Of a DNA stretch of 64,000 bases, positions 1 to 13,879 are shown in pieces. The notes under the pieces were generated by a model. That model was not told the DNA's origin. It saw nothing but the letters and a program-made list of their open reading frames with translations, and made no database searches. The DNA lies in NCBI RefSeq assembly GCF_001927285.1, contig NZ_MSIG01000009.1:124001-188000 (forward strand). Reading direction: 5' to 3'. Position 1 is the first letter of the stretch, and each line of letters starts with the position of its first letter. Source of the DNA: Mongoliimonas terrestris (GTDB taxonomy: Bacteria > Pseudomonadota > Alphaproteobacteria > Rhizobiales > Pleomorphomonadaceae). Both the position numbers and the translations under genes were made by a program.

Positions 1-1813
<1,813 letters not shown>

Positions 1814-2221
1814 GCGTCATCCCCTCCGCTGGGGGCCGGTTTGAAGTCGCGCGTCTGCGGTGCGGCCCAAAGGTGCCCGCATGCGTGCCCGATTTTCACT
1901 GCCGTTAGCGCCCGTCAGCCGGTCGATGGCGGGGGCCATCATCGTCCGGTGTCGGGCTGCCGCTGCCCCGTCAAGATCTCGATGCCGGCCCCGCCCCGTC
2001 CAGGACGCCGAACCGCAACGCACCCACTATGCCCGTTATGTGGGTAAAATTCGTAAAAACCAACCCGCGAACTATGCATTCAAGCGGTGCCTCGGCCCAG
2101 CGCCTTGACGTGAGTGCAAGGCGGGGGAGCGTCCGCCGATTATTGTCCGATTACCGGACGAAAACGGCCATGGCGTGGCGGCGCGTCGCCGCCTCCGCAG
2201 TCGAATAAACGGCTCTCCGGC
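1814..2221. other. Intergenic region upstream of glgP
   Basis: This 408-bp gap between prmB and glgP, both on the minus strand, holds no convincing gene. The stretch 2035–2075 is clearly richer in A+T than its surroundings and is the likeliest place for the glgP promoter, but I could not assign -35 and -10 boxes with confidence. A weak inverted repeat (CGCCTT…AAGGCG, 2101–2123) lies closer to prmB. Confidence 0.35.
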
Positions 2222-3139
2222 TCAGGCGCCCGATAGATGATCGGCCTCCAGCCAGAACACTTCGCCGTCGCTTTCCTCCGTGTCGAGCCACAGGAAGGAA
2301 AGGTCCGGGTATTCCGCCTCGAGGATCTCCCGGCCGGTGCCGATCTCGCAGAGGAGGCCGCCGCCGAGCGCCAGATGCGCGGGCGCGGCGGCGAGGATGC
2401 GGCGGACGATGTCGAGCCCGTCCTCGCCGCCGGCCAGCGCGAGGTCCGGCTCGTGGCGATACTCCGCCGGAAGGGCGTCCATCACCGCCGCCTCCACGTA
2501 GGGCGGGTTGGTGAGGATCAGGTCGTAGGTCCGCCCGTGAAGGGGGGCGAAGAGGTCGCCCTCGATCAGCGTCACCCGGTCGGCGACGCCGTGGTCGTCC
2601 ACGTTCGCCCGGGCGACGGCGAGCGCGTCCGCTGAGATGTCCACCGCGTCCACCGCGGCATTCGGGAACACCATGGCGGCCAGGATCGCGAGGCACCCGG
2701 ATCCGGTACAGAGGTCGAGCACCCGCCCGACCGCCTCCGGCTCGTCCACCAGCGCGAATTCATCGCCGCCGATGCGGTCGGAGAACAGGATTTCGCCGAT
2801 GAAGGAGCGCGGGATCAGCACCCGCTCGTCCACCCGGAACGGCAGGCCCTGGATGTAGGCGCGGCCGACGAGGTAGGGCGTCGGCCGGCGCGTCGCCACG
2901 CGGGTCTCGACGAGGTCCACGATCCGCCGCCGCTCCGCCGTCGTCAGCCGCGCGTCGAGCCACGGGTTCACGTCGTCGATCGGAAGGCGCAGCGTCTCCA
3001 GGATCAGGAACACCGCGTCGTCCAGCTCCCCCGTCACCCCGTGGCCGGTGACGACCCCGCCCTCCCGGTAGCGGCTGACCGCATAACGCAGGAGATCGCG
3101 GACGGTCAGGAGGTCGGCAGCGGGATGCGGATCGGACAT
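2222..3139 (-). CDS. prmB: Ribosomal protein uL3 N5-glutamine methyltransferase PrmB
   Basis: SAM-dependent methylation of a glutamine in ribosomal protein L3 (PrmB/HemK family). The 305-residue protein has the helical N-terminal domain, the SAM-binding motif VLDLCTGSGCLAI in the middle and the diagnostic NPPY catalytic motif (LILTNPPYVEAAV). The phrase RAYIQGLPFRVDERVLIPRS favours PrmB over PrmC, which acts on release factors. The ATG at 3139 gives the usual family length. It lies 26 bp downstream of the aminotransferase gene on the same strand, so the two probably share a transcript; no functional link between them is obvious. Confidence 0.9.
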   Translation of the reverse strand: MSDPHPAADLLTVRDLLRYAVSRYREGGVVTGHGVTGELDDAVFLILETLRLPIDDVNPWLDARLTTAERRRIVDLVETRVATRRPTPYLVGRAYIQGLPFRVDERVLIPRSFIGEILFSDRIGGDEFALVDEPEAVGRVLDLCTGSGCLAILAAMVFPNAAVDAVDISADALAVARANVDDHGVADRVTLIEGDLFAPLHGRTYDLILTNPPYVEAAVMDALPAEYRHEPDLALAGGEDGLDIVRRILAAAPAHLALGGGLLCEIGTGREILEAEYPDLSFLWLDTEESDGEVFWLEADHLSGA

Positions 3140-3165
3140 GGCAGACGCTTCGGTTTCCGGCAGGA

Positions 3166-4368
3166 TCAGGAGGCGAGAACGGCGAGGCGCGCGGGCACCA
3201 CCGAGAGGGCGGCCTCGTCCACATTGGCGAAGGCGAAGCGCAGGTGCCGGTCCTGGTCGGCGTCGCCCTTCGGGCCGAAGAAGGCGCCGGGCAGGGCGAG
3301 CACGCCGGCCTCGCGGGCAAGCCGTTCGGCCACCGCCTCGCCGGTCGCCGCGAACGGGTGCCGCACATAGGCGAAGTAGGCGCCGATTGCCGAGATGGAC
3401 CAGCCGGGCGCCGCCGCCACCAGGTCGGCGAAGCCGCGGGCGCGGGCGTGGATGCGGTCGCGCGTTTCCTGCCGCCAGGGCGCAATCCCGGCCACGGCCC
3501 AGGCGACGGCCGCCTGCGCGGCGCGCGGCGGGCAGATCTGCACGCAGTCCAGCACCTTGCCGATCTCGGCGATCACCGCCGGCGCGGCGATCACCGATCC
3601 GAGCCGATGGCCCGGGATCGCGTAGGCCTTGGAGAAGGAATAGAGCTGGATCACGTTGGCCGTCCGGTCCGCGGCGAAGAGGTCGTGCGGCCGCCCGGTG
3701 CCGGGCGGCAGGAAGTCCCGGTAGGTCTCGTCCAGCACCAGGGCGATCCCGGACCGCTCCGCGAGATCCGCGAACGCCGCCACCACGGCCGGCGGGTAGG
3801 CGGCGCCGGTCGGGTTGTTCGGCGTCACAAGGAGGATCGCGCGGGTGCGCGGCCCGATCAGGGCGCCGGCCGCCTCCACGTCCGGCACGAAGCCGTCCGC
3901 CGCCCGGCAGGGCAGGGGAACGGCGCGGATGCCGAGCATGTCGAGCGTCATCTTGTGATTGAAGTACCAGGGCGTCGGCAGGATGATCTCGTCGCCGGCC
4001 CCGGCGAGCGCCAGGGCGGTGACGAAGAAGGCCTGGTTGCAGCCCGCCGTGATGGCCACCGCGTCCGCCCCGACCGTCCCGCCGTAGAGCGCCGACACGT
4101 CCGCCGCCAGCGCCTCGCGAAGGGCGAGATCGCCGAAGATCGAGCCGTAGGTCGCCGCCGCCGGCGTGGCGGCCGCCGCGGCCAGCCGGTCGAGCAGCGC
4201 CGTCGGCGGCGGATCGCCCGGCACCGCCTGCGCGAGGTTGACGAGCGGACCGTGACGCCCGTCGTAGGCGGCCGCCCAGCCCTGCGCCGCCGGGATGGGC
4301 GGCACGTCGGTGGCGACGAGCAGCGGGTTCAGCGCCGGCGGACGGAGGAAGGCGGGCGTGTCGGTCAA
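3166..4368 (-). CDS. PLP-dependent aminotransferase, class I/II
   Basis: Fold-type I aminotransferase of about 400 residues. Visible signatures are the early TYGSIFGDLALREALA segment, the substrate/cofactor loop TPNNPTGAAYPP, the LDETYRDF aspartate region and the PLP-lysine motif YSFSKAYAIPGHRLGS. Several bacterial class I/II enzymes look like this, so the amino-acid substrate cannot be assigned. The start is uncertain: the frame stays open to about 4545, and I place the start at a TTG (4368) just before conserved-looking sequence because no ATG with a good ribosome-binding site is present. Probably co-transcribed with prmB downstream. Confidence 0.82.
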   Translation of the reverse strand: MTDTPAFLRPPALNPLLVATDVPPIPAAQGWAAAYDGRHGPLVNLAQAVPGDPPPTALLDRLAAAAATPAAATYGSIFGDLALREALAADVSALYGGTVGADAVAITAGCNQAFFVTALALAGAGDEIILPTPWYFNHKMTLDMLGIRAVPLPCRAADGFVPDVEAAGALIGPRTRAILLVTPNNPTGAAYPPAVVAAFADLAERSGIALVLDETYRDFLPPGTGRPHDLFAADRTANVIQLYSFSKAYAIPGHRLGSVIAAPAVIAEIGKVLDCVQICPPRAAQAAVAWAVAGIAPWRQETRDRIHARARGFADLVAAAPGWSISAIGAYFAYVRHPFAATGEAVAERLAREAGVLALPGAFFGPKGDADQDRHLRFAFANVDEAALSVVPARLAVLAS

Positions 4369-4753
4369 GCGCGTTCGGCTCCGTCCGGTCGAAAGAGGAG
4401 GCCCGGCCCGCGGACACCGCACGGAAACGCGGCGTAACGGCAGGCACGGCGGTGTCGAATGTCCTAGAAGAACATCGGTGCCCTGTCGAGATCGCCCGTT
4501 TCGACGCCTCTCAAGGCCCGGTTCGCCGTCACGCGCGCCGGTCACCGGCTTGTGGATAGGCGTGCCGCGTGCGCGATCGTCACTTCCCTTAGGAAACGAA
4601 CCATGTGTCTCCTCGGCAACAGAACGGCGCGGCGTTCTTCAATCCCGGTTTACCTCACGCCCATGTGACGCTCTGGCCGTCGAACCCGCTGCATTGTGGC
4701 GGCGTTCACCGGATGAACATGGTCTTGTCTGTTTTTTGTCTCGAAGGTTTCCC
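4369..4753. other. Divergent intergenic region, aminotransferase / L,D-transpeptidase
   Basis: This 385-bp region separates divergently transcribed genes and should hold both promoters. The last 80 bases before the transpeptidase are less GC-rich, with a T-rich stretch at 4726–4740, but no box pair stands out. No repeat or RNA gene was recognised. Confidence 0.3.
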
Positions 4754-5467
4754 ATGCAAGATGAATTCGGGTCCACCGCCGGTCGTGGATCGTCGCCTTC
4801 GGTGGTGTCCCGCCGGCTATTTCTCGCCGGCCTCCCGCTCGCCCTGTCGGCCTGCGCCGGCGGCGGGGTGCCGATGGCCGAGATCGTGACCGACCCGCGC
4901 CGCGACCCGCGCTACCTCGCCATGTACGGACCGCAGCCGAACGAGGCCTTCCCGATCCCGGCGATCGACCTTCGCCAGATCGATCCGCGCTATTTCCGTC
5001 GCGAGGTCGACTACATCACCGACGAAGCGCCCGGCACCATCGTGGTGGAGCCCTACGACAAGTACCTCTACCTCGTGCAGCCCGGCGGCCGGGCCATGCG
5101 CTACGGCATCGGCGTCGGCCGGGAGGGCTTCGGCTGGTCCGGCCGCGCGGTGATCCGCCGCAAGGCCGAATGGCCCTCCTGGCACCCGCCGGTGGAGATG
5201 CAGGAGCGCGATCCGGAATCGGCCAAGTGGGCCAACGGCATGCCCGGCGGCCTCGCCAACCCGCTCGGCGCCCGCGCGCTCTACCTCTACCAGGGGGGCC
5301 GCGACACGCTCTACCGCATCCACGGCACCAACGAGCCCTGGACCATCGGCTCCAACGTCTCCTCCGGCTGCATCCGCATGATCAACCAGGACGCCATCGA
5401 CCTCTACGAGCGCATCCCCACCGGCACCGAGGTCGCGGTCGTCGAGGGCAACCCGCTCTATTCGTGA
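4754..5467 (+). CDS. L,D-transpeptidase (YkuD domain), exported
   Basis: Periplasmic L,D-transpeptidase that would form 3-3 cross-links in peptidoglycan or attach lipoproteins. The 237-residue protein begins with a Tat-like/lipoprotein signal (twin arginines in SRRLFLAGLPLALSAC, where LSAC also fits a lipobox) at about 19–36. The YkuD catalytic motif is intact near the C-terminus: HGTNEPWTIG followed by SSGCIRMINQDAIDLY, with the nucleophilic Cys in SGCIR. The ATG at 4754 places the signal peptide near the N-terminus; the frame is open further upstream, but that stretch does not look coding. It is a stand-alone gene between the prmB pair and glgC. Confidence 0.9.
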   Translation: MQDEFGSTAGRGSSPSVVSRRLFLAGLPLALSACAGGGVPMAEIVTDPRRDPRYLAMYGPQPNEAFPIPAIDLRQIDPRYFRREVDYITDEAPGTIVVEPYDKYLYLVQPGGRAMRYGIGVGREGFGWSGRAVIRRKAEWPSWHPPVEMQERDPESAKWANGMPGGLANPLGARALYLYQGGRDTLYRIHGTNEPWTIGSNVSSGCIRMINQDAIDLYERIPTGTEVAVVEGNPLYS

Positions 5468-5852
5468 CCTTTTCCAACTGCTCCGGAGGGTGTCCAAAAC
5501 CACCGGGGACCGGCTGGCTTAGGTGTGCGACCCGCGCTCCTGCTCCGTCATGGTCCGCGAAGGCGGACCACCCATGCATTGTCTTTCCCGAAACGGTTCG
5601 GCACGGACTCCCTATCCTCTGAAAACAGAGGCAGTCGCCTGTTCCCTCATCCCTTTTCCGCGCCGCGGCCGCCTCCGCGGGGGTGGCGCGGGGGGAGACA
5701 AACCGCACCTGAACCGCCATAGTGACGTGTGCCGGGCATGTGAAAGTCGCAGAAGCGATTCGCGGCTGTGGTCGTCCTGTCGAGGGTTGCTGCGGCGCCG
5801 CCGCGCGGGTCCTCGGGGCGGGCGGGCCAGTCGCCGGTGATGGGAGGACGGC
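5468..5852. other. Intergenic region upstream of glgC with a solo half repeat
   Basis: A 385-bp gap. Positions 5546–5579 are a single left half of the window's main palindrome family (GTCATGGTCCGCGAAGGCGG then ACCACCCATGC). The rest is GC-rich with no recognisable gene; the glgC promoter should be here but was not resolved. Confidence 0.6.
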
Positions 5853-7121
5853 ATGAGGGACGATCATCGAGGGCAGCGTCGGCTCGCACGATCCGCCATG
5901 GCATTCGTGCTCGCGGGCGGTCGCGGCAGTCGCCTGAAGGAACTCACCAACCGGCGGGCGAAGCCCGCGGTCTACTTCGGCGGCAAGAGCCGCATCATCG
6001 ATTTCGCGCTCTCCAACGCCCTCAACTCGGGCATCCGGCGCATCTCCGTGGCGACCCAGTACAAGGCTCACAGCCTGATCCGCCACCTGCAGAACGGCTG
6101 GAACTTCTTCCGCCCCGAGCGCAACGAGAGCTTCGACATCCTGCCGGCGTCCCAGCGCGTCGCCGAGGACAAGTGGTATCTCGGCACCGCCGACGCGGTA
6201 ACCCAGAACATCGACATCATCGAGAGCTACGCGCCGGAATACATCATCATCCTGGCCGGCGACCACATCTACAAGCAGGACTACGAGATCATGCTGGAGC
6301 AGCACATCACGTCCGCGGCGGACGTGACGGTGGGCTGCATCGAGGTGCCACGCATGGAAGCCACGGGCTTCGGCGTCATGCACATCGACGAGACCGGCCG
6401 GATCCTGGCCTTCGTGGAAAAGCCGGAGGATCCGCCGGCCATGCCCGGCAAACCGGACGTGGCGCTCGCCTCCATGGGCATCTACGTCTTCAGGACGGAT
6501 TTCCTGCTCGACCTTCTCCGCCAGGACGAGGACGACGCCAACTCCAGCCACGACTTCGGCAAGGACATCATCCCGCACATCGTCAAGAACGGGAAGGCGG
6601 TCGCCCACCAGTTTTCCGAGAGCTGCGTGCGCGCCTCCACCGAGGAGGAGCCCTACTGGCGGGACGTCGGCACCATCGACGCCTTCTGGGAAGCGAACAT
6701 CGATCTCACCGATTTCGTCCCCGCTCTCGACCTCTACGACCGCGACTGGCCGATCTGGACCTACGCGGAGATCGTGCCGCCGGCCAAGTTCGTGCACGAT
6801 GAGGACGGCCGGCGCGGCATGGCCACGTCGTCGCTCGTGTCGGGCGCCTGCATCATCTCCGGCGCGCGCATCGACAAGTCGCTGCTCTTCACCGGCGTCC
6901 ATGCGCACTCCTTCTCCGATCTGGAGCATTGCGTGGCGATGCCTTACGTGACCATCAACCGCGGCGCCCGCCTGAAGCGGTGCGTCATCGACCGGGGTGT
7001 CGTGATCCCGGCGGGGCTTGTGATCGGCGAAGACCCGGACGAAGATGCGCGCCGGTTCCGGCGCACCGAGGCCGGCATCTGCCTGGTCACCCAGCAGATG
7101 GTCGACAAGGCGGTGGGCTGA
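5853..7121 (+). CDS. glgC: Glucose-1-phosphate adenylyltransferase
   Basis: Makes ADP-glucose from glucose-1-phosphate and ATP, the committed and usually allosterically controlled step of bacterial glycogen synthesis. The 422-residue protein is family-typical. It has the nucleotide-binding signature [20 protein letters not shown] at about 16–35, the sugar-phosphate region with FVEKPEDPP and [15 protein letters not shown], and a C-terminal left-handed beta-helix. First gene of the plus-strand glgC-glgA-glgX-pgm series; the 295-bp gap to glgA, which contains a GC-rich hairpin, may uncouple it from the downstream genes. Confidence 0.96.
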   Translation: MRDDHRGQRRLARSAMAFVLAGGRGSRLKELTNRRAKPAVYFGGKSRIIDFALSNALNSGIRRISVATQYKAHSLIRHLQNGWNFFRPERNESFDILPASQRVAEDKWYLGTADAVTQNIDIIESYAPEYIIILAGDHIYKQDYEIMLEQHITSAADVTVGCIEVPRMEATGFGVMHIDETGRILAFVEKPEDPPAMPGKPDVALASMGIYVFRTDFLLDLLRQDEDDANSSHDFGKDIIPHIVKNGKAVAHQFSESCVRASTEEEPYWRDVGTIDAFWEANIDLTDFVPALDLYDRDWPIWTYAEIVPPAKFVHDEDGRRGMATSSLVSGACIISGARIDKSLLFTGVHAHSFSDLEHCVAMPYVTINRGARLKRCVIDRGVVIPAGLVIGEDPDEDARRFRRTEAGICLVTQQMVDKAVG

Positions 7122-7233
7122 GGCAGAAGGGTGGGAACGCGCGCGTCCGGCGGGGGCCGGGCAGTCGGGTCCTTGCCCAACCCATTTGACCGCCTGCGCG
7201 CGCCTCGGCGCGACGCGGTCGGCGATACCAGTT

Positions 7234-7258
7234 GGCGCCCGCCCCGAAGGCGGGCGCC
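7234..7258 (+). terminator. GC-rich hairpin between glgC and glgA
   Basis: Perfect 10-bp inverted repeat GGCGCCCGCC / GGCGGGCGCC with a 5-nt loop (CCGAA), 113 bp after the glgC stop. No T-run follows, so it may be an attenuating or mRNA-stabilising hairpin rather than a true intrinsic terminator. Confidence 0.4.
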
Positions 7259-7416
7259 GTCATGAGACGAGGGTGGGCTGATCCCGGTCCGCCCTCACGA
7301 ACGGGGCGGGGCGGACACTGATCCCTCACACGACGACGGAAGCCACGGACGCGACGCGTCCGCGTACGATACCGGTTGGTCTGGTCTCGATCTGCGCCTG
7401 AACGGAGCTCTCTTAC

Positions 7417-8868
7417 GTGCGCATTCTCTTCGTCGCCTCGGAATGCTACCCGCTGATCAAGACCGGCGGCCTCGCCGATGTGGTCGGCGCGCTGCCGCTG
7501 GCGCTCGGCCGCCTCGGCGGCGACGTGCGGGTGATGATCCCGGCCTACCGCGGCGTGGTCGACAAGCTCGACGCCGTCCAGGAGGTCGCCACCTATGGCG
7601 ACGTGTTCGGCGGGCCGGGCCGCCTCCTTCTCGGCACCACCCGCGACGGCCTGAAGGTGATGGCGCTGGAAGCGCCGCACCTCTACGACCGGCCGGGCAG
7701 CATCTATGTGGGGCCGGAGGGCCGCGACTGGTCCGACAACCCGCGCCGGTTCGCCGCCCTCGGGGCGATCGGCGCGTCCGTCGCCCGCTTCGGCGCCAGC
7801 GGCTGGCACCCGGACGTCGTCCACGCCCACGACTGGCAGGCCGGTCTCACCCCCGCCTATCTGGCCGTCTCGGAGGATCCGCACCCGCCGGTCGTCTTCA
7901 CCATCCACAACGTGGCCTTCCAGGGCGTCTGCTCGGCCAGCGAGTTCGCCGGGCTCGGCCTGCCCAGCTGGTTCTTCTCCCCCGGCGGGGTGGAATTCTA
8001 CGGCAACGCCTCTTTCATGAAGGCCGGCCTCGTCTTCGCCGACCGGCTCACCACCGTAAGCCCCACCTATGCGCGCGAGTTGCGCACGCCCGAGTTTGGC
8101 CTCGGCATGGAGGGCATCCTCAACGAGCGGGCGGAGGTGCTCTCCGGCATCGTCAACGGCATCGACGACGGCGAGTGGGATCCGGAGACGGACCCCCTCC
8201 TGCCGGCCGTCTACTCGGCCCGCCGACCCCAGGGCAAGGCTCGCTGCAAGGCCGAGATCCAACGCCGTCTGGGTCTTGCCGACGATCCGGAGGCGCTTCT
8301 CTTCTGCGTCGTCAGCCGGCTGACCGGCCAGAAGGGCCTCGACCTGGTGCTGCCGCACCTCGACAGCATCGTCGCCCGCGGCGGCCAACTCGCCGTGCTC
8401 GGCACCGGCGAGCCGGGCCTGGAGCGCCACTTCACCGAGGCCGCCGCCCGCTACCCGGGCCGGGTCGCGGCCGTCATCGGCTATGACGAGGTAATGGCGC
8501 ACGGCCTGCAGGGCGGCGCCGACGCCATCCTGATCCCGTCGCGGTTCGAGCCCTGCGGCCTCACCCAGCTCTACGGGCTTCGCTACGGCACGCTGCCCAT
8601 CGTGTCGCGCACGGGCGGCCTCGCCGACACGGTGATCGACGCCAACGAGGCGGCGGTCCGCACCGGCACGGCCACCGGCATCCAGTTCTCGCCGGTCACC
8701 GCCGCCGGCCTCGGCTTTGCTCTCGAACGGGCGTTCGACCTCTGGGCCGACAAGAAGACGTGGAAGAAGATCCAGGCCAAGGCGATGGCTCACCCGGTCG
8801 GCTGGGAATCCTCCGCCGCAGAATACATGGCGCTCTACGATGACCTCCTCGGCACTCGCTCCGTCTGA
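7417..8868 (+). CDS. glgA: Glycogen synthase (ADP-glucose)
   Basis: GT5 glycosyltransferase that transfers glucose from ADP-glucose to the growing alpha-1,4-glucan. The 483-residue protein begins with the classic KTGGLADVVGALP ADP-glucose-binding loop (about 15–27). Its C-terminal half carries RLTGQKGLDLVLP and the catalytic RFEPCGLTQLYGLRYG segment. Translation starts at GTG 7417, preceded by ACGGAG at suitable spacing. It ends within two bases of the preferred glgX start, or overlaps an alternative glgX start by 29 bp, so translational coupling is likely. Confidence 0.96.
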   Translation: MRILFVASECYPLIKTGGLADVVGALPLALGRLGGDVRVMIPAYRGVVDKLDAVQEVATYGDVFGGPGRLLLGTTRDGLKVMALEAPHLYDRPGSIYVGPEGRDWSDNPRRFAALGAIGASVARFGASGWHPDVVHAHDWQAGLTPAYLAVSEDPHPPVVFTIHNVAFQGVCSASEFAGLGLPSWFFSPGGVEFYGNASFMKAGLVFADRLTTVSPTYARELRTPEFGLGMEGILNERAEVLSGIVNGIDDGEWDPETDPLLPAVYSARRPQGKARCKAEIQRRLGLADDPEALLFCVVSRLTGQKGLDLVLPHLDSIVARGGQLAVLGTGEPGLERHFTEAAARYPGRVAAVIGYDEVMAHGLQGGADAILIPSRFEPCGLTQLYGLRYGTLPIVSRTGGLADTVIDANEAAVRTGTATGIQFSPVTAAGLGFALERAFDLWADKKTWKKIQAKAMAHPVGWESSAAEYMALYDDLLGTRSV

Positions 8869-8869
8869 C

Positions 8870-12672
<3,803 letters not shown>

Positions 12673-13295
12673 GGAGACACAATACGCGCGGGAGGGGCAA
12701 ACCGGCCTCTCCCGCAGCGCTGCGTTCGCCCCACACCCGGCCCCATCCGCCTCGATCGTCATGGTCCGCGCAGGCGGACCACCCACGCTTTCTCCAGAGC
12801 GTCGAGTGAATGCGTGGCTGGTCCGGCTGAACCGGACCATGACGAGGGTGGGGGTGGTATTGAAGGATGTAGTTCGTCCGTCACCCGTGCGACGCGCCGG
12901 ACTGCCTCCTCGCCTCGATCGTCATGGTCCGCGCAGGCGGACCACCCACGCTTTCTCAATCGCTTCAAGGGAATGCATGGCTGGTCCGGCTGAACCGGAC
13001 CATGACGATGGTGGGTGAGGAACAAACCGGCCGCGCCTGCTTTGGTGCGTTCGCCCTACACCCCGCCCCATCCTCCTCGATCGTCATGGTCCGCGCAGGC
13101 GGACCAGCCACGCTTTCTCGATCGCTTCAAGGGAATGCGTGGCTGGTCCGGCTGAACCGGACCATGACGATGGCTGGGGTGGTGAAATGGCCTCTCCCGC
13201 TGCTCGTCGATCACTTGGCCGGCAAGGGCACATCTCCCGATCCTTGCCGCTCCGCACCCGGGTCGCAGCAGACGCGAATGCGGCGAGCACATCGC
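12673..13295. repeat. Three tandem-like two-hairpin palindromic elements
   Basis: Gap between convergent pgm and ccdB. It holds three copies of the main repeat family at 12754–12844, 12917–13009 and 13079–13171. Each has a left half (GATCGTCATGGTCCGCGCAG then GCGGACCACCCACGC) and a right half (GCGTGGCTGGTCCGGCTGAA then CCGGACCATGACGA). Each half folds as a hairpin, and the two halves are inverted relative to each other. The right-half loop sequence (GGCTGAACC) differs from the left-half one (GCGCAGGC). The layout is REPIN/BIME-like. No gene was found in the gap. Confidence 0.88.
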
Positions 13296-13598
13296 TCAGA
13301 TGTCGAAAAGCAGGCGATCAAGCGCCCTCTTCACAACATCCGCAATGGGCGCGACTGTGCCGACCTGGGGTCCCAGTCGTTGCCGGGGAATAGCCGTCAT
13401 CAAGTGTGTCGCAAGCACATAGTCCGCACCGTCGATGACGAGCGTCGGATGCAGGGCACGCATTGCCGCGGAAAATTCAGGCCTTCTCACCAGTGGGATG
13501 ACCACGCGGGTGGAAAGGTCGGCCAAGCCATCGGCCTGGACGTCCACAACCAATCCGGTACTTCCGCGGGGGTAGCGGTGCACCGCGAACCGGCCCAT
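13296..13598 (-). CDS. ccdB: CcdB-family toxin, possibly with altered active end
   Basis: 100-residue homologue of the CcdB DNA-gyrase poison. Matching features are an N-terminal beta strand (RFAVHRYP), LVVDVQADGLADLSTRVVIPL in place of the CcdB VDVQSDI…RMVIPL segment, and a C-terminal helix. In F-plasmid CcdB the last residues Trp-Gly-Ile are needed for killing; here the protein ends Leu-Phe-Asp-Ile, so the conserved Gly is Asp. That may mean reduced or lost toxicity (inference). The start overlaps the stop of the upstream antitoxin gene by 1 nt, the usual TA arrangement. It lies downstream of recG on the same strand. Confidence 0.85.
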   Translation of the reverse strand: MGRFAVHRYPRGSTGLVVDVQADGLADLSTRVVIPLVRRPEFSAAMRALHPTLVIDGADYVLATHLMTAIPRQRLGPQVGTVAPIADVVKRALDRLLFDI

Positions 13599-13804
13599 CA
13601 GATCAGTTGATCACCGTCGAATGGATTTCCAGTCTCTTCAAGCCAACGGTTCCAAGCCAGCGCGGCGGCCCGGTTCTCCTCCCGGTAGGCGTCGATCTCC
13701 GTCTGCGTCGCCGTCCGACGCGGGCGACCCGACACGCGCTCGCCAGCATCCGCGCCATCGTTGGCACGATCGACGACTTCAGCGCGTTCGTTCCCGTCCG
13801 TCAT
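13598..13804 (-). CDS. ccdA: CcdA-family antitoxin
   Basis: 68-residue partner of the CcdB homologue. The basic, low-complexity N-terminal part (RVSGRPRRTATQTEIDAYRE) would be the DNA-binding region, and the C-terminal helix (ENRAAALAWNRWLEETGNPF) the toxin-neutralising tail, as in CcdA. The ATG at 13804 is chosen because a GGAG Shine-Dalgarno sits 6 nt upstream; a TTG four codons earlier is possible. Antitoxin-first order with a 1-nt overlap to the toxin suggests an autoregulated two-gene operon, presumably with its own promoter in the 75 bp after recG. Confidence 0.83.
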   Translation of the reverse strand: MTDGNERAEVVDRANDGADAGERVSGRPRRTATQTEIDAYREENRAAALAWNRWLEETGNPFDGDQLI

Positions 13805-13879
13805 CCTGAGCTCCAAGTCGGTATGCCCAGACTACAACCGACGCCCATGCCGTGCGAGTGCAATCGCATCCCGCCTTTC

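Noticed and set aside
12754..13171. Regularly spaced repeats considered as a CRISPR array
   Set aside because: Units are about 90-bp palindromes with similar, not unique, centres, and no cas genes are in the window.
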